Assembly (NCBI GenBank): GCA_030068075.1
Contig: CM057826.1
Span: 45,600,558 to 45,664,557, forward strand
Direction: 5' to 3'
Source: Paguma larvata
Taxonomy: Eukaryota; Chordata; Mammalia; Carnivora; Viverridae
Length of the DNA: 64,000 bases
Part shown: piece after piece, positions 34,791-46,790 of the stretch
Layout: the number at the start of each line of letters is the position of its first letter
How positions within the stretch are numbered: the stretch's first letter is position 1
Program-made: the position numbers and the translations under genes
Notes under the pieces: generated by a model
Told to the model about the DNA's origin: nothing
Seen by the model: only the letters and a program-made list of their open reading frames with translations
Database searches by the model: none

Positions 34791-35169
34791 TTTCTTTGAA
34801 ATATTTTTAACTGGATGGTTTCGACTTGGTCCTAACATTTTTCACAGTATTACAGTAAAATGCCTTCAATGTCACAAATTACAGGTCATATTTTTATTCC
34901 TTTACAAAGTAAACAAAAAATAAATACAAAGATAAATAGTATTACTATCCCGCTATTCCTTGGGCTTTCTCATAGGGCAGATTCCTACTACCTCTTACAT
35001 AATTCTTTGGAAACGATCACAAAATTATTCTTACATTTATGGTTAAAGTAAAAATATTTTACATTGTGAGACACCCTTTGCTTCTAGAGGTCACTTTGGA
35101 GAAAGTATTCAATATGACCTAACAGAGATAATAGGACAGCCAGTTTATTTTCAGCTTTTATAATATTTT
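34791..35169. other. unique AT-rich sequence
   Basis: Nothing recognised. Confidence 0.35.
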
Positions 35170-35319
35170 ACGGTACAAGGTTACCTTTTTTAAATTAAGT
35201 AAAATGATAAGATGAATGGTTGCGTGTCTACTACCCAGCTTGGCAAATCCTAAGATTTTGCAATATTTTCTTCCCAATTGTTGAAGTAATAAAATACTAA
35301 TGGTTAAATATTTTTAAAA

Positions 35320-35372
35320 CATTATTTAAAACATTATTTTGAGAGAGTGCAAGCCAGAGAGAGGTGGGGAGG

Positions 35373-35412
<40 letters not shown>

Positions 35413-35534
35413 CTCAATCAGGCTTCACACTCAGTGTGGAGCCCTATATGGGGCTTGATCTGATGACACTGAGGTCATGACCTGAGCCAAAATCAAGAGT
35501 CTAACACTCAACCAACAGAGCCACCCAGCTGCCC
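35320..35534 (-). mobile_element. Can-SINE nested in LINE-1-like block, antisense
   Basis: Minus-strand head GGGCAGCTGGGTGGCTC, complete body, and a tail adjoining A/T-rich sequence. It carries a long GA microsatellite and lies 34 bp from an oppositely oriented copy. Confidence 0.9.
35371..35411. repeat. (GA)n microsatellite inside Can-SINE
   Basis: About 19 consecutive GA units, an expansion of the short GAGAGAGA stretch usual for this SINE. Confidence 0.92.
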
Positions 35535-35568
35535 TGGAAAAAAAATTGTTTTTAAAATGAATTTCCCA

Positions 35569-35779
35569 GGGTGCCTGGGTGGCTCAGTTGGTTAAGCATC
35601 CGATTTCAGTTCAGGTCATGATCTTACAGTTCATGAGTTTGAGCCTTGTGTAAGGCTCTGACCTGACAGCTCAGAGCTTGGAGCCTGCTTTGGATTCTGT
35701 GTCTCCCTTTCTTTCTACCCTTCCCCTACTCATGCTCTATTTCTCTCTCTCTCTCAAAAATAAATAATAAAAAATTTAA
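35569..35779 (+). mobile_element. Can-SINE (felid type), sense
   Basis: Complete. Target duplication AAAATGAATTTCCCA (35554-35568) and AAAATGAATTTTTCA (35780-35794), 13 of 15. Confidence 0.95.
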
Positions 35780-37244
35780 AAAATGAATTTTTCATTTCCA
35801 TTTTTGTGTCACATACTCATTAAGAGGAAAAATGAGAATTAAAGAGTTCAAAATCTTAAATAATTTTACTATCTAGAGACAACTATTACAATTTTTATCA
35901 CATTCCTTTGTTTAAAAAGATGCTCTATGTGCTTTTATCTGGCAAATACTTCCCATTATTTTATTTAGGAACCTTACGTTTTAAAACAGAGGGAACCGGG
36001 TGACGAACTCCTAGGTAACCATAAATGAACTGTAACAGTTGCAAGTTCATGAGCAGTCTTGTTTCATACACCACCCAGACCTCACTCGAGCAAATTCATA
36101 CCCATAACCTTCTTCCTTAAATATTGCCATGTTCATCTCTAAATGGTGACATCCTTTTTTATAAATAAAACAATGTCCTTATTATAACCAAGATATTAAT
36201 TATTTTGTACTAGCAAATACCTAGGTGTTTTTTTTTTTTTTTTTGAAATGACTGCTCCTATTTTTTTTTCTTTCACATGATGTATCAAGATCCAAATCAG
36301 TTTTATCCCTTAGAAGTGACTGTGGCTTTCTGAAGTCTCTCTGAATCCGTAGGTTCCCATCACTCTGCACACTTCTCCTTGGGATTGATTTGTTAAAGAT
36401 GATCTGATTCTTCATCCTGCAGACAGTTCCACAGCCTGGATGTTGCCCATTGTATCCCTCTGTTGCATAAGCAAATTCCTTGGTCACCTGCATTTACTTT
36501 AGGCTGGCAGCTTTAATTCAGGTTGCATGTTTTTGGCTAGACTGCTTCCTAGGTGAAGCTATTGTGCCTCCATAAGGAGTGACCTGGAATCTTTAGTTTG
36601 TAATGTTAGTAGCCATTGGTAGTTATTACCTAGATGCATTATTTCACTCGGGGTTAAACATTGGTGACATGCCACTTGTTTTATTTTGTTCTCATTTTTT
36701 TTTTTTTTTTTGGCGAGAAACTTCTACAAATGGAAACTTCCTTTCTTCAGTATTTGATTATACATCCTAAGGAAAGGTAGGTTGGAAGATTGATTTCCAT
36801 TTATTTACTATTTTCACAATAATGATTTGGTTCTCTAGTATCTTCTAAAGGTGACCAGTGAGAATTTTTTCTCCTTCTTCTTAGTATCATTATTAACTCC
36901 CTGATTTAAATATATCTGAAGTAGTTTCATTCTTTGCAGTATTAGGATCATCGATGTTCTGATTTTTTTCATTCATAATTTGGATTTCTTACTATGAGTG
37001 TTGCTGAGTTCATGGACTATTTGCATTTTTTTCTTGTAAACTTCCTGTTGATATCCCTTGCTTATTTTTCTAGACACTTATTAATATTTTTCTTTTCTGT
37101 GTTTAGAAGATCTTTATATTAGGAATATTAACTCTTTTCTCTTAAACATGAGAAGATTATCCCTCAGAAACTCACATAAGCAATGTAAGGAGATAAACTG
37201 GGAAACATGTGCAGTTTTTATCGTAGACAAAAATGAGTTCGTGA

Positions 37245-37432
37245 CCCAGCAGGAAAGACTCGAGGTGTGGTTAGAAGCCCAGAGCCTGGGCTCACTCTCC
37301 AGGGTTCTAATCCATGCTCTGCACCATGGCACATGCTACTTGAATACGCTGAGCTTTCTCCTTCCCTGTATGCAAGATGAGAATCCCAGTAGCACTGCTT
37401 CATTGCGAGCATTTCTTGAGCAAATATAAGCT
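37245..37432 (+). mobile_element. MIR SINE, sense
   Basis: AGCCCAGAGCCTGGGCTCACTC, CCAGGGTTCTAATCCATGCTCTGC and GAGCATTTCTTGAGCAAATATAAG resemble the MIR head and end; the core is diverged. The frames that cross it are artefacts. Confidence 0.6.
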
Positions 37433-37969
37433 CCGAACAGTGCTGGTACATACGAGCTCGATAACTAATAGTTCCTCAGAATTTTATTACTTATCGAAAC
37501 CATGGATAATGTAATATGCCTTTATTAACATCTTGGGGGATGGACAGTAATTCTCCCCCTCTCACCCTCAGGTGGTTTGGGCTTATCCAACACCTCAGTG
37601 ATTCCCTAGACTGGCCTTCCCTCTTTGTCACCACAGAATTAGCAAGGAAAAGGTATAGCTTGCTTTGGAGATCAGTCAGTGGAGGAGATCAAGCAGAAAT
37701 GATTAATATGCCTTTGCAATGTCTCCACATTACAGTCTTACTCTGTTCCTCAAAGAAAGAAACATGACATAGATAGATGTGATGTTCTCAGTGGCTTGTT
37801 CTGGTACGTAAGGCACAAACATAATGTTGCACGTAATATTTTTCACATCCTATAATCCTTGTAAGAGCTAGTTGAGGTGTTATGGCCTTTTAATAGATAA
37901 GAAAATTCATACCACTGTGAATTATAACATAAATATGTTAATTCAAACATAGCATCATTGTATTAAAAT
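37433..37969. other. unique sequence, nothing recognised
   Basis: Weak MIR-like hints at 37845-37905 only. Confidence 0.35.
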
Positions 37970-38125
37970 TAATCCTCAAAAAGAAAACTTTGAGATAGGT
38001 ATTATGACTTCTGCCTTGCAGATGAAGCACTGAGATGTAAAAAGACCAAAGATACAGATAGTGGGCAGCTGAGCCAGGAATCAAACCCAGGAAGGGATCT
38101 GATACTTTTAGCCAGTATGACCTTT
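37970..38125 (-). mobile_element. MIR SINE, antisense
   Basis: TTAATCCTCAAAAAGAAAAC, GAGATAGGTATTATGACTTCTGCCTTGCAGATGAAGCACTGAG and GAGCCAGGAATCAAACCCAGG match reversed MIR well. Confidence 0.82.
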
Positions 38126-39034
38126 TCAGTTTATGGTAACAAGGCAAAAGGGTCCATGTTGACAGCCTCCTAGAATGACATGTTTTTGTTGAGAACCCTT
38201 AGGTGTTCATGGTGGCATAATATTGTGGATCTAACTTCTATATGTCCCCAAGAGCACGAGATCAGAAATTGGCGTTATGGGGATGAGGTGATGCTTTCTG
38301 ATATTCTCTTTAGTGTGTTAGTATCTAGAGATATATGGAAAGCTGCCACTTAAAATAGCCCCTGGTAATTTAACCACTGCTTCATTGAGGTATGTAGTCG
38401 AGCTGTGTCTCCATGCTAACATATATAGGGGAGGGATGTGGTAAACTCACCTTTGGCTGGGTTTGAGGTGGCTTAGGAAGCCCACTGTCTGGATTCGAGG
38501 CCGTGTGAGGTACCGTGCTGCTGTTGTGAATTTTGTTGGGATCTACAAGGTCAGGCGGTCCATAGACATGTGTGGAAGTTGATGGAGAGTTTGAATATGT
38601 GAGTCATGCCAAGAGCAGATGTGTTCAGGGAATCATATATATACTTGCTATTAGGCTGGGAACAAAGACCGCTTCTCTGGTGACAGTGATAAATTTCCTA
38701 AAGCAAAGGTGAACCTGTATTTGTAGATAGTGAAAATAGCAAATGTCAGACTGGGAGAAAGAGTGGGTAGGTGCATATGGAAAGGGGTGAGGGTGGGCAT
38801 CTATCCTCCTATGAACACTAAATTTTAAAAGCACATCTTGTGGGCCACTGCTGTCTCTACCTACACACCGTCAGTGTCTGACCTGCTTGATGAAGTTGGA
38901 GATAAATCATTTGTTAACTAGCTTAAAAAAAAAAAACAACAACAACCACAAAGCAACAATGAGCCCAAACGCTAGCAAATTCTTTCAAGTTTTATTATAA
39001 TGTTCAGTGATGTTTCTTCTGGAGTCCTTTTGGT
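38126..39034. other. unique sequence with one A-rich patch
   Basis: A12 followed by CAACAACAAC at about 38924-38945. No repeat or exon otherwise. Confidence 0.4.
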
Positions 39035-39045
39035 TTCACCATTCA

Positions 39046-39250
39046 GTTTTTTTCTTTTAATGTTTATTTATTTTGAGAGAGCGAATGAACGTAGTATGCA
39101 TGTAAGTAGGGACAGAAACAGAGAATCCCAAGCAGGCCCCATGCTGCCAGCGCAGAGCCTGACAACTGGCGCACAATCTCACTAACCATGAGGTCATAAC
39201 CTGAGCCGAAATCAAGAGCCTGATGCTTAACTGAGTGACCCAGGCTCTCC
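39046..39250 (-). mobile_element. Can-SINE, antisense, diverged
   Basis: Complete but with changes throughout. Perfect 10-bp target duplication TCACCATTCA at 39036-39045 and 39251-39260. Confidence 0.93.
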
Positions 39251-39260
39251 TCACCATTCA

Positions 39261-39869
39261 ATGTACAAAGCTAACCAGGTAAGAAATCAAGGTGGTAGTG
39301 AATTGGCAAGAGATCAGGTATCTCAAAGTTATTAGATATTTGCTATTATTCTTAAAACCCAGTGACACAAATTTCCTTCATTCATTCCCTAGTGGTTTGA
39401 TGGTTTGGTGTCCAGATTAGGAATAAATAGAAGACTTTTAGATTTACCCCAAAGGTGGTAATTCTAGATACAGGTGAGCACCCAGATCTCCAAAGTGTTT
39501 TATATTTCACAACCCAGTGTAGTTTCAATAATGTTAGCTGGTAGGAAACATAATTAATATTTTTTAAACAGAGTCCACTACCAGTGGTGCCTGGGTTCAG
39601 TGCATCTGTTGCTCAGGAGGCAACTGTTCCAACATGGGGTGTAACCTCCTCTATGGCTTTGGAAGAAACCTGCCCTCTTCTGTATCTGGGTGCTTTCACT
39701 CTCCTTGGCAGAGACGGAGCTGGGCCAGTCTTCACACTTAACATTCTTAGGAGACTGAATTCTTCCTTTGAAGATAAGATTGTGGCTTTTCCAAGTGTCA
39801 GAACTCTGCTAAATCAGAAATAAGATCTAGGAAAGAACGCTTTGTGATTTTTCAGCATATTTGGAGAAC
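39261..39869. other. unique sequence, nothing recognised
   Basis: The plus-strand 79-codon frame at 39584-39823 has no recognisable domain or splice context. Confidence 0.4.
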
Positions 39870-40010
39870 ACCAAGAAGCTCAAGGGTTAGTTCTGAGTTT
39901 AAATCCTGACTGCTCCTTTCTAGTTGTGTGATCTCACACACATTACTTTAATTACTTCTTAATATGCAAATGGAGGTAATGAGCACGTGAAGCATTGCTG
40001 GCAGACACGA
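39870..40010 (+). mobile_element. MIR SINE, sense
   Basis: CTGAGTTTAAATCCTGACTGCTCCTTTCTAGTTGTGTGATC and ATATGCAAATGGAGGTAATGAG match the MIR core. Confidence 0.7.
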
Positions 40011-41019
40011 ATGCCATGTGTATGTCTGGGAGGCACAGGCTTGGACACATACGTGGTTTATGTGTAATCACAGTGCTTATCCTTGAAAGGGAAGTCCCCT
40101 ATGGCAGTGATTCTCCAGTTCCTGGTAAAACCCAGCCTAGTTCAATAGATTTAAATTCATAGTTCATCCCTTCTCCCTGGCCTGCTTCCACTTAGAAATC
40201 TTTATCAAGATCCATTTTAGAGTTCCTAGTATCTTTATGTCCCTCTCCTACTCTGCTCTGTCCTGCCCTCTCTGGGAAGTGTGTCTGGGTGTATTTGTGG
40301 ATCAGTGCCTGTGTGTGTTCTATACTCACAGGAATCCATTTTAACACAGCCCAATCATTAGAGAGGTGTGGTTCACACTCTGCCATCAGAACAGCCACTA
40401 ATTGATACCTCTTGAAAAATGACATATTCTCTGAAGCATTCAAGGCTGCCCAACAAGCAAAGATCACACCCACCCCCGTGATTAGCACTCTAACCATGCA
40501 GACACGGGTGATTGAAGACACACGTTGTTCTTTCTTGACATTATTCCCTTTGGCAGTAGTCCTAGTATATCCTTTCTCAGTTTATTTTGCCATATAACAG
40601 CATTAATCCCATCATGTTCCCAAAGATTTCAAAAAAGCTGATTTCTGCAGCTGTGTCCTCTAAGCCCAGTACCTTTTTACCATACCATCCATGTAGCATC
40701 TTGTTAATGAATAGAACATATACTTGTGATTTGGTGACTACTTTTTGTTTCTTTGGTGCAGGAGGGAAGTAAACCAGAATCAACTGAGAAGAGGTGTGTG
40801 TCGAATGGAGGTTGGGCAGCAAACTAAGGAAATTAGCTTGTCTCTGGCGAAAACCAAGAATGAGAGAGTTCTCTATAAAAATCTGCAGAAATTAGGCTAT
40901 TTATAGCAGCACACTCTCTCTCACTACTTGAGCCAATCCACAGCTTTGGAGGAGTTTGTCCTATTTTTCCATATCTGGGTGAAAGTTAGGAAATGGGAAA
41001 AGACAACAAAAATCTGCTG
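40011..41019. other. unique sequence, nothing recognised
   Basis: Frames at 40192-40521 and 40577-40822 (minus) have no family resemblance or exon signal. Confidence 0.4.
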
Positions 41020-41125
41020 AAGTACAAGCTTCAAGAGGGTGGGAATAAAATCGTTAATATTCCCTGCCCTTAACAAAGCATGTGGCCAACATTATGTGTT
41101 CAAAAAACGTTTGTTTGTAAATGCA
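41020..41125 (+). mobile_element. L2 3' end, sense
   Basis: ACAAGCTTCAAGAGGGTGGGAA, CCCTTAACAAAGCATGTGGCC and TGTGTTCAAAAAACGTTTGTTTG follow the L2 3' end. Confidence 0.6.
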
Positions 41126-41734
41126 TTGCTGAGCGAGTCCTTCAGTGACTTAGCATGGAGTATATGTAACTTGTCCCTGAAGCATCCTAACTTTTTATTA
41201 GATTGTAGTGTAGCTAAACCTAAAAGGTAGGTGACATTTTTTTATGTTGTTACTACCTGCACGTAGTTTTTTAATATCAGTCAGGAAAAAAAGAGAGATG
41301 AATCTGGATAGAGACTCAAATTCTCAGAGCAGTCAGCACAATTTTCTTCATAATTCCATGTATCATTGTGCTGAATGATAGCATTGTTTGCTTTCCAAGC
41401 TGGGTTTCTTGGCTTTGGAATGCAGGAATAATTGTAGACTGTGGCTTTATGATTATCAGTCTCATAGAATACTAGGGATAAGATCATCCTCAGATTGCTG
41501 GTCATCAGCAAGAGGACAAGAAAAGAACCAGAGAACTTGAGTGTCTTAATTTACAAAGTTTTGCCATCTGCCCTTAGAACATAGGGGCAGTTGGGGTAAA
41601 GCCTTTCCAGAGAAAGTCATCAAGAGCCACAAAAGCAGTTAGGTGTGATAAAAGATGGAAAAGATTCAAACTCTGCAGGCAGATCGAGAAAATCTTGAAA
41701 TTTCATGCAGAGTGGTGGCCAGCAACAATGCAAA
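41126..41734. other. unique sequence, nothing recognised
   Basis: No assignable repeat or exon. Confidence 0.4.
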
Positions 41735-41935
41735 ATAAAAATTAAGAGCAACAAATATTGAGTACTTCGGCCATGCACAGTAACAAGTGATTCACCTATG
41801 TTACCTTGTTTGATTGTTATAAACCCTGTATAGAGACAAGTATTTCACTCACTTTGGCAGAAAAATATGATCTTTAGACAGGCAGAGTGTCTTTGTCCAG
41901 GATGTGAATACTAGTACTGTCCTAAACCCTAGTTC
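41735..41935 (-). mobile_element. MIR SINE, antisense
   Basis: ACAAATATTGAGTACTTCGGCCATGC, CAAGTGATTCACCTATGTTACC, TTATAAACCCTGTATAGAGACAAG and CTTTGTCCAGGATGTGAA follow reversed MIR over nearly its whole length. Confidence 0.75.
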
Positions 41936-42509
41936 TTAAATATTGCACCCTGCTTCGTAACCAACCTTAGACTACTCAGAATGAGGGAGAGTTTTATTAA
42001 TTACAAAGGAAAGTAATCAATTTTGGGGGAGCTAGGAACTCTTTGAAGGGCATATACTTAAGCTCAGTGAGCAGCAGGATCTTGGGAAAGAGAAGGGATC
42101 CCACTAAAGGCACTCGGTATGTTGATAGCCCAACTAGACTCAGATCCGTAGTCCTTTGATTCCTGCCTTACACCTTTTCCCTAAACACATTTTTTTCCTC
42201 TTGCCTTTATCTAATATTGGATCCCTTTTCCTCATATTCACTCAAGAAAGGCAGGTACTGAGATTTGAGAGAAGGACAGAAAATAAGAGTGTAGAGGAAA
42301 GGCAGTGAAAACTGAGAAAGATGAGGTGAAAGTTCATAGTGAGATTGCAATGTAAGGATGTAATAGAGCCATTCCACTATATGCAATATATTCTCTTGAG
42401 TTTCTAGAAATCCTTTTGGGCTCTTCAAATATAAACTATATCTTCTGTGTCACATGCTAGGCTGCACTGCACCTATTCCTAATGCCAACACTAATTGGTC
42501 TTCATGTAG
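41936..42509. other. unique sequence, nothing recognised
   Basis: No assignable repeat or exon; the 73-codon minus frame at 42207-42428 is unsupported. Confidence 0.4.
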
Positions 42510-42618
42510 CTGTCATTACTTAGTATCAGGAATGCCAGAGACAGATGCTTTTGGTTTAAACCTGGCTCAGCCACTTATCATCTGACTGACCTTGAGAGAG
42601 TTTATGTAACCTTCCTAT
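42510..42618 (+). mobile_element. MIR SINE, sense
   Basis: GGTTTAAACCTGGCTCAGCCACTTATCATCTGACTGACCTTGAGAGAGTTTATGTAACC matches the MIR head and core; it abuts the L2 that follows. Confidence 0.75.
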
Positions 42619-43600
42619 TTGTTCATTCATTCAAAAATATACATTGAACTTCACATTGGTGCTAGGTTGTGCGTGAAGTGCTGGCAATACAGCAGGATGC
42701 CAGAGATAAAATGTCTGGATGGAGCTTATATGTTACTGGGTAAAGGTAGATAATCAAGTAAGCCATGATGTATATATATATAAGCAAGTTGTAAACAGAG
42801 AAGGGGGAATGAGGAGATGTTGTCAGGGGTTACGATTACCAGCAATTGTGAAAAGGTCACACTGGAAGAAAGATATAAAGTAATGAGGGGAAAAAGAGCC
42901 TTCCAGGTAAAGGGAATGGTAAGTGCCCAAGTCTCCAGTAGAGCTAAAGGAATAACTGGGAGGCCAACATGGCTGGAGAGGAATAAATGAGGTAGAGGGT
43001 AGGAGATAGAGACAGTGGTAACAGAGCTGTGTCATGAGGAACCTTTTCGGCCACTGTAATAATTCCGACTTTGATTCTAAGTGAGGCGGAAGAATTGGGA
43101 GCAGGGGAGTGTCACGGTCTTAGGGGTCTAGTTGAGAGGGACAGCCATGGCTTGAGCATATCTGCTGTGCAACCTTATATATAGATCTATAATGATGCTG
43201 GGAACCAGAGCGTTAGTGAAGAAGGTAAAAGTGGTCAGCTTTTGAATTTATTCTGATGATAAACCACTGGAGTTTGAAGAGAACATGGGGTATGTATGAG
43301 AGAGAGGAATCAAGGTTGATTGGCAGGGTTTGCACCTGACCAGCAGGGTGAATAAAATTGCCATTAAGAAGGAATAAGTTAGGAAGACTTGGAGTCTTTT
43401 TTATTCACAAGGTGTTGTGTTGGTAATAGAATCAGGACTTGACTTTGGCATGTCCTGACATGTCTATTAGAATTGCAAGCAGAGACTTTGGATAGTCCAT
43501 TGATCTGGGAGTCTGGAGTTCAGCGAAGTATCTGGGCCAGGAGACGATCTCAGAGTTGTCAGTGTATAAATACTTTCTCAAGCCTTGGAGCTCCGGGGAT
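42619..43600 (-). mobile_element. L2 LINE, antisense, about 1 kb
   Basis: Starts at the L2 3' end in reverse (GTTCATTCATTCAAAAATATACATTG, GTGCTGGCAATACAGCAGGATG, TGGAGCTTATATGTTACTGGG). It continues into the 3' UTR and ORF2 end (CCTTCCAGGTAAAGGGAATGGTAAGTG, AGGCCAACATGGCTGG, TTTGATTCTAAGTGAGGCGG, GGAGCAGGGGAGTGTCACGG, GAGAGAGGAATCAAGGTTGA, GTCTGGAGTTCAGCGAAG). It is the longest L2 in the window and has no open frame. Confidence 0.8.
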
Positions 43601-44199
43601 GCCCCCTGCTGAGTGAGTTCACAGAGAAAATAGGTTCAAGACTGATTTCCAAGATGCTCTTACCTTGAACACTTTAAGATAGAGGATTCGCAGAGGTAGC
43701 CATGATGGAGCGGCCAGTGATAACAGGTAAGTTTGGTTTCTTAAAAGCCAGGTGAGGGGACCGTCTCAAGGTGAAGGAGGGATGCATTGTCCCCTTGTCT
43801 CATTTTAACATAGACCACAGTGTGAAGCACGTCGCTTATATTTATTCAAGATTTGCTTAATTCACTGGTGGAAAGATGCCACTGGTAATGAATTACCATG
43901 GGGAAAAAAAAAAACTCTTTTTCAGTTTCCCTATAAGTGAAATAAGCAAACTTGGTTAGTTGTGTCTTAAAAAATCTGCCAACCTTGATGTAGTGTGACC
44001 TTTTCTGCTTTTATATGATTGCTTAAGTCTAATCAAGACTGAATCCATTCAGGTATTATTTGTATTTATGCCAATCAGAACTTAATGTGTCTTTTATTTA
44101 GTCTATTCAAGTCAAATGGTTTGGAATTTAATATCCTTGTTGAAGGTTCGGTTTAGGTTTTATTTATGAATATTTTCTTTCTCTTATGATTTTTTGTAG
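43601..44199. other. unique sequence upstream of candidate exon
   Basis: No repeat recognised. The last 25 bases form a pyrimidine-rich tract leading to TTTTTTGTAG. Confidence 0.4.
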
Positions 44200-44353
44200 G
44201 CGTGGAAGAAACCTCCATCTTCAGAAGGCAGTACTGGAACCCGTGTGGAGGTTAAGAATACTATCCTGTTGGTGGTGGCCTGAGGAGACTATTTCAACCC
44301 CAATGTGGCCCTGAAATTTGTGTTCAAGATTCAAGAAGATTAGAACTGCTAAG
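44200..44353 (+). other. candidate non-coding (or poison) exon, 154 nt
   Basis: TTTCTTTCTCTTATGATTTTTTGTAG immediately precedes it, a strong 3' splice-site pattern, and AAG|GTATGG follows it, a good 5' splice site. Between them the sequence is higher in GC than its AT-rich flanks. All three plus-strand frames contain stops: the first frame is open for 27 codons to TGA and then has TAG near the end. It is therefore not an ordinary internal coding exon. It could be an exon of a long non-coding RNA, a premature-stop cassette exon of a surrounding gene, an unrecognised retrocopy, or chance. I recognise no protein or repeat in it. Confidence 0.25.
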
Positions 44354-44374
44354 GTATGGCCCTTTGATTTTGAG

Positions 44375-44508
44375 ATACATATATTTTTAAGTATATATGG
44401 TAAAATATAAAAATATATATATGTAAGGATTTATATATATATGGCAAAATATATAAATATATATTTAAGGGTATATATATGGCAAAATATATATTTAAGG
44501 CAAAAAAT
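44375..44508. repeat. AT-rich minisatellite-like tract
   Basis: Three to four imperfect copies of a unit containing TATATATGG(C/T)AAAATATA and TTTAAGG, each about 40-50 bp. Confidence 0.8.
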
Positions 44509-46790
44509 TAAAGATACTTAATCATTTTCATTATTTTTTTCTTTTTAATACCCCACTTCTCTTTGTTTTCTCCCTTCTTTCTTTTGACCAATGATTTTAT
44601 CTTTTGCTACTAACTTTTGGGATGCGGTGGGATTTATAAAGGTACAGTTAGAGAACCCAAAGTCTGCGTCGTCTCCAAAATAATGAAGTGACCAGAGGGG
44701 AGTGAGACCAGGCATGGGGAGAGGTGTGTGCAGGTGTCTATGATAGAAAGAACAGTGAAATGGATCCAGGTGCCTATGTGATAGGACTTCTGGTGCAGAG
44801 AATGAATAAATAAGCCATGCTTATACCCTGTTAATTCCCACTTTCAGTGTCCACAGGACACTTTTGGCAGAGCTTTGTATTATTTCTTAAGATCTTTGGA
44901 AAGACCTGCTTTAATATTTATTTTGGAGACATAGCAGTGTTGAAGCAGACTAAGTTTAAATAAGGAGGTTCCATTTTTTGCTTTCTGGTTGTAGTGATAA
45001 TCACTATGTGTGTACACATACATGCATATGTTTAATACATATGTACTATATTCGTATATAATTTGAGTGGTGTGTAATCTCTCTCTCTCTCTGGGTGGGG
45101 AGAGAGGAACAGATGGAGGGAGGAGAGAGAATCCTACAGAAACTACCATTAATGGCGTGTTTACGATGTTAGGCATTGTTCTGTAAGCTCGGGGGCGGGG
45201 GGAAATCACAAGTATAACTGGTAACAGCCATCTGGAATAGGAATTTCTGTACTGGGAAACCAAAGGAACTATAAGTAAAAAGATTTTCTGAGACTCTGTA
45301 GCAAGGAAGGGCCAATGGGCAGACTCACTCTCAGACATATTGGAGTTTACATCTCTATTCTTACTACTCTACAGAACAGTAGTACAGCAGACACAGCTGG
45401 GTAAGCCCTGGGGAAACGTGGTTTAAGAGCCTTGGGCCACATGACATGCCTAAGAGAAACTGGAGAAAGTCTCGGACAGTTCCATTGATAACTCAGTTAC
45501 TGTCATTTTAATTTCCTTCAGAGACAAAACCCTCATACCCCAAAGACTTTGGAAATGGGGAGAACAAATGTAGCTAAGGTGTCAGTTGGCTCCAATCTTG
45601 GGCCAGGGGCCTCCCATAGGTCATCAGCTGTGCAAGGTAGACGTCTAGAGCTGAGGAAAATCAAATACATTTTAGCCTCAGGCCCACTTTCATTGTACCT
45701 TTGACTTTGTCACTACTGAAAGAAATGTGGTAGATACTTTGCGTTGATTCTAAAAAGGCCTTCCTTTAAGGAGGAAGTACATTTACTTTCTCTCCAGTTT
45801 TTGTAAAATCCTCCAAGACCCAGGCAGAGATGATTACGCTCTGATGCTCACGCTGCTCACAGCACCTCTGAAAAGAGTGCTGAGGGGCTGGTGACAGTGT
45901 AAGGGTGTGATCTGAAACTACTTTCTTCCCTTTATTTGGGAGATTTATTATTTTTTTCAAAGAAGGAAAAATAATTTATCTCCTTCACAAAGGGCATTTT
46001 TGAAGCAGTTCACGCCTCAATATTATTTATGAATTAATTTCCTATTAACGTGGTTTCAAAGACTAAATAGGTAATTTAACAATCAGGAAAAGAAGTGGCA
46101 TCCCTTCTTTGGGTCATCACACAAATCCCAACATTCTGCATAAGAGACACATCATTGTGGTGTGGCCCTCTGCTCACACGTGCTTGATCTGTTGGAAAGG
46201 AAGGCTCAAAAACTGTTCTGTACTTGTCATAAGACTCTAGAGAAGCTTAGGAGTTTGGGCTGGATTTCGAAGACTGAGGTCTTTGCTCTGAGTGTGTTGA
46301 TCTTTAATTTAGAATGCCTATGTTCTGTCAGGAATATTCACCTAGATGCTAACCACTTACAACATAAATTCAGAGAAAGTTTTAAAGGGCTCGGCCATAA
46401 AAATGTTCCTAGTTTAGAGACCAATCAACCCTTCAGGGGAAAATAAAGCTTTCTCTGATCATTGGCAGAGGCCACAGGGAGAAGACTGTCTCCTTGGCAG
46501 TGCGTGTGCTTCAGCAGGCTACATTCAGCTGTAGTGTGCGCAGGTATGTACGTGCCCCTGCTCACGGACCAAAATTGAATTTCCAGGAAGGAAGGAGGAA
46601 ATGAGGCAGTGCTGGTACATCAATCTACCATAATGTTTCCTGGCTCCCATGCTCCAGTGCATTCGGCAGATTTTTCAGATGTCTTTTCAAGTGAAGACAG
46701 TATAAATTAGTGACTGCGGTCACAGACTTTAGAAAAGGCAAATCGAGCTTCTGTATGAACATTAGGAAAGCCATTTAATTTTTTTAAAAC
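44509..46790. other. unique sequence, 2.3 kb, nothing recognised
   Basis: Only short simple stretches: (CT)8 near 45078-45092 and a G-rich GGGGGCGGGGGG at about 45190. The 152-codon minus-strand frame at 44880-45338 includes the CT stretch and has no domain, so it is not called. Confidence 0.45.

Larger units (their letters stand above)
35170..37145 (-). mobile_element. degraded LINE-1-like block, antisense, split by two SINEs
   Basis: Plus-strand landmarks run TGTCTACTACCCAGCTTGGC (35225), ATGGTGACATCC (36143), CCGTAGGTTCCCATCACTC, CAGCCTGGATGTTGCCCATTG, GTTAGTAGCCATTGGTAG, then GTTGATATCCCTTGC and GATCTTTATATTAGGAATATTAAC (37120). The order fits an old L1/HAL1-type element in reverse; the family is uncertain. 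The Can-SINE pair at 35320-35779 interrupts it. More than one old fragment may be combined here. Confidence 0.5.

Noticed and set aside
40090..40190. MER5-like element (CAGTGATTCTCCAGTTC)
   Set aside because: Only the first bases resemble a MER5-type end; the rest does not follow the consensus.
44880..45338. 152-codon minus-strand frame
   Set aside because: Unique sequence but low-complexity in part, no recognised domain, no flanking splice signals found; length is within chance for 64 kb in six frames.
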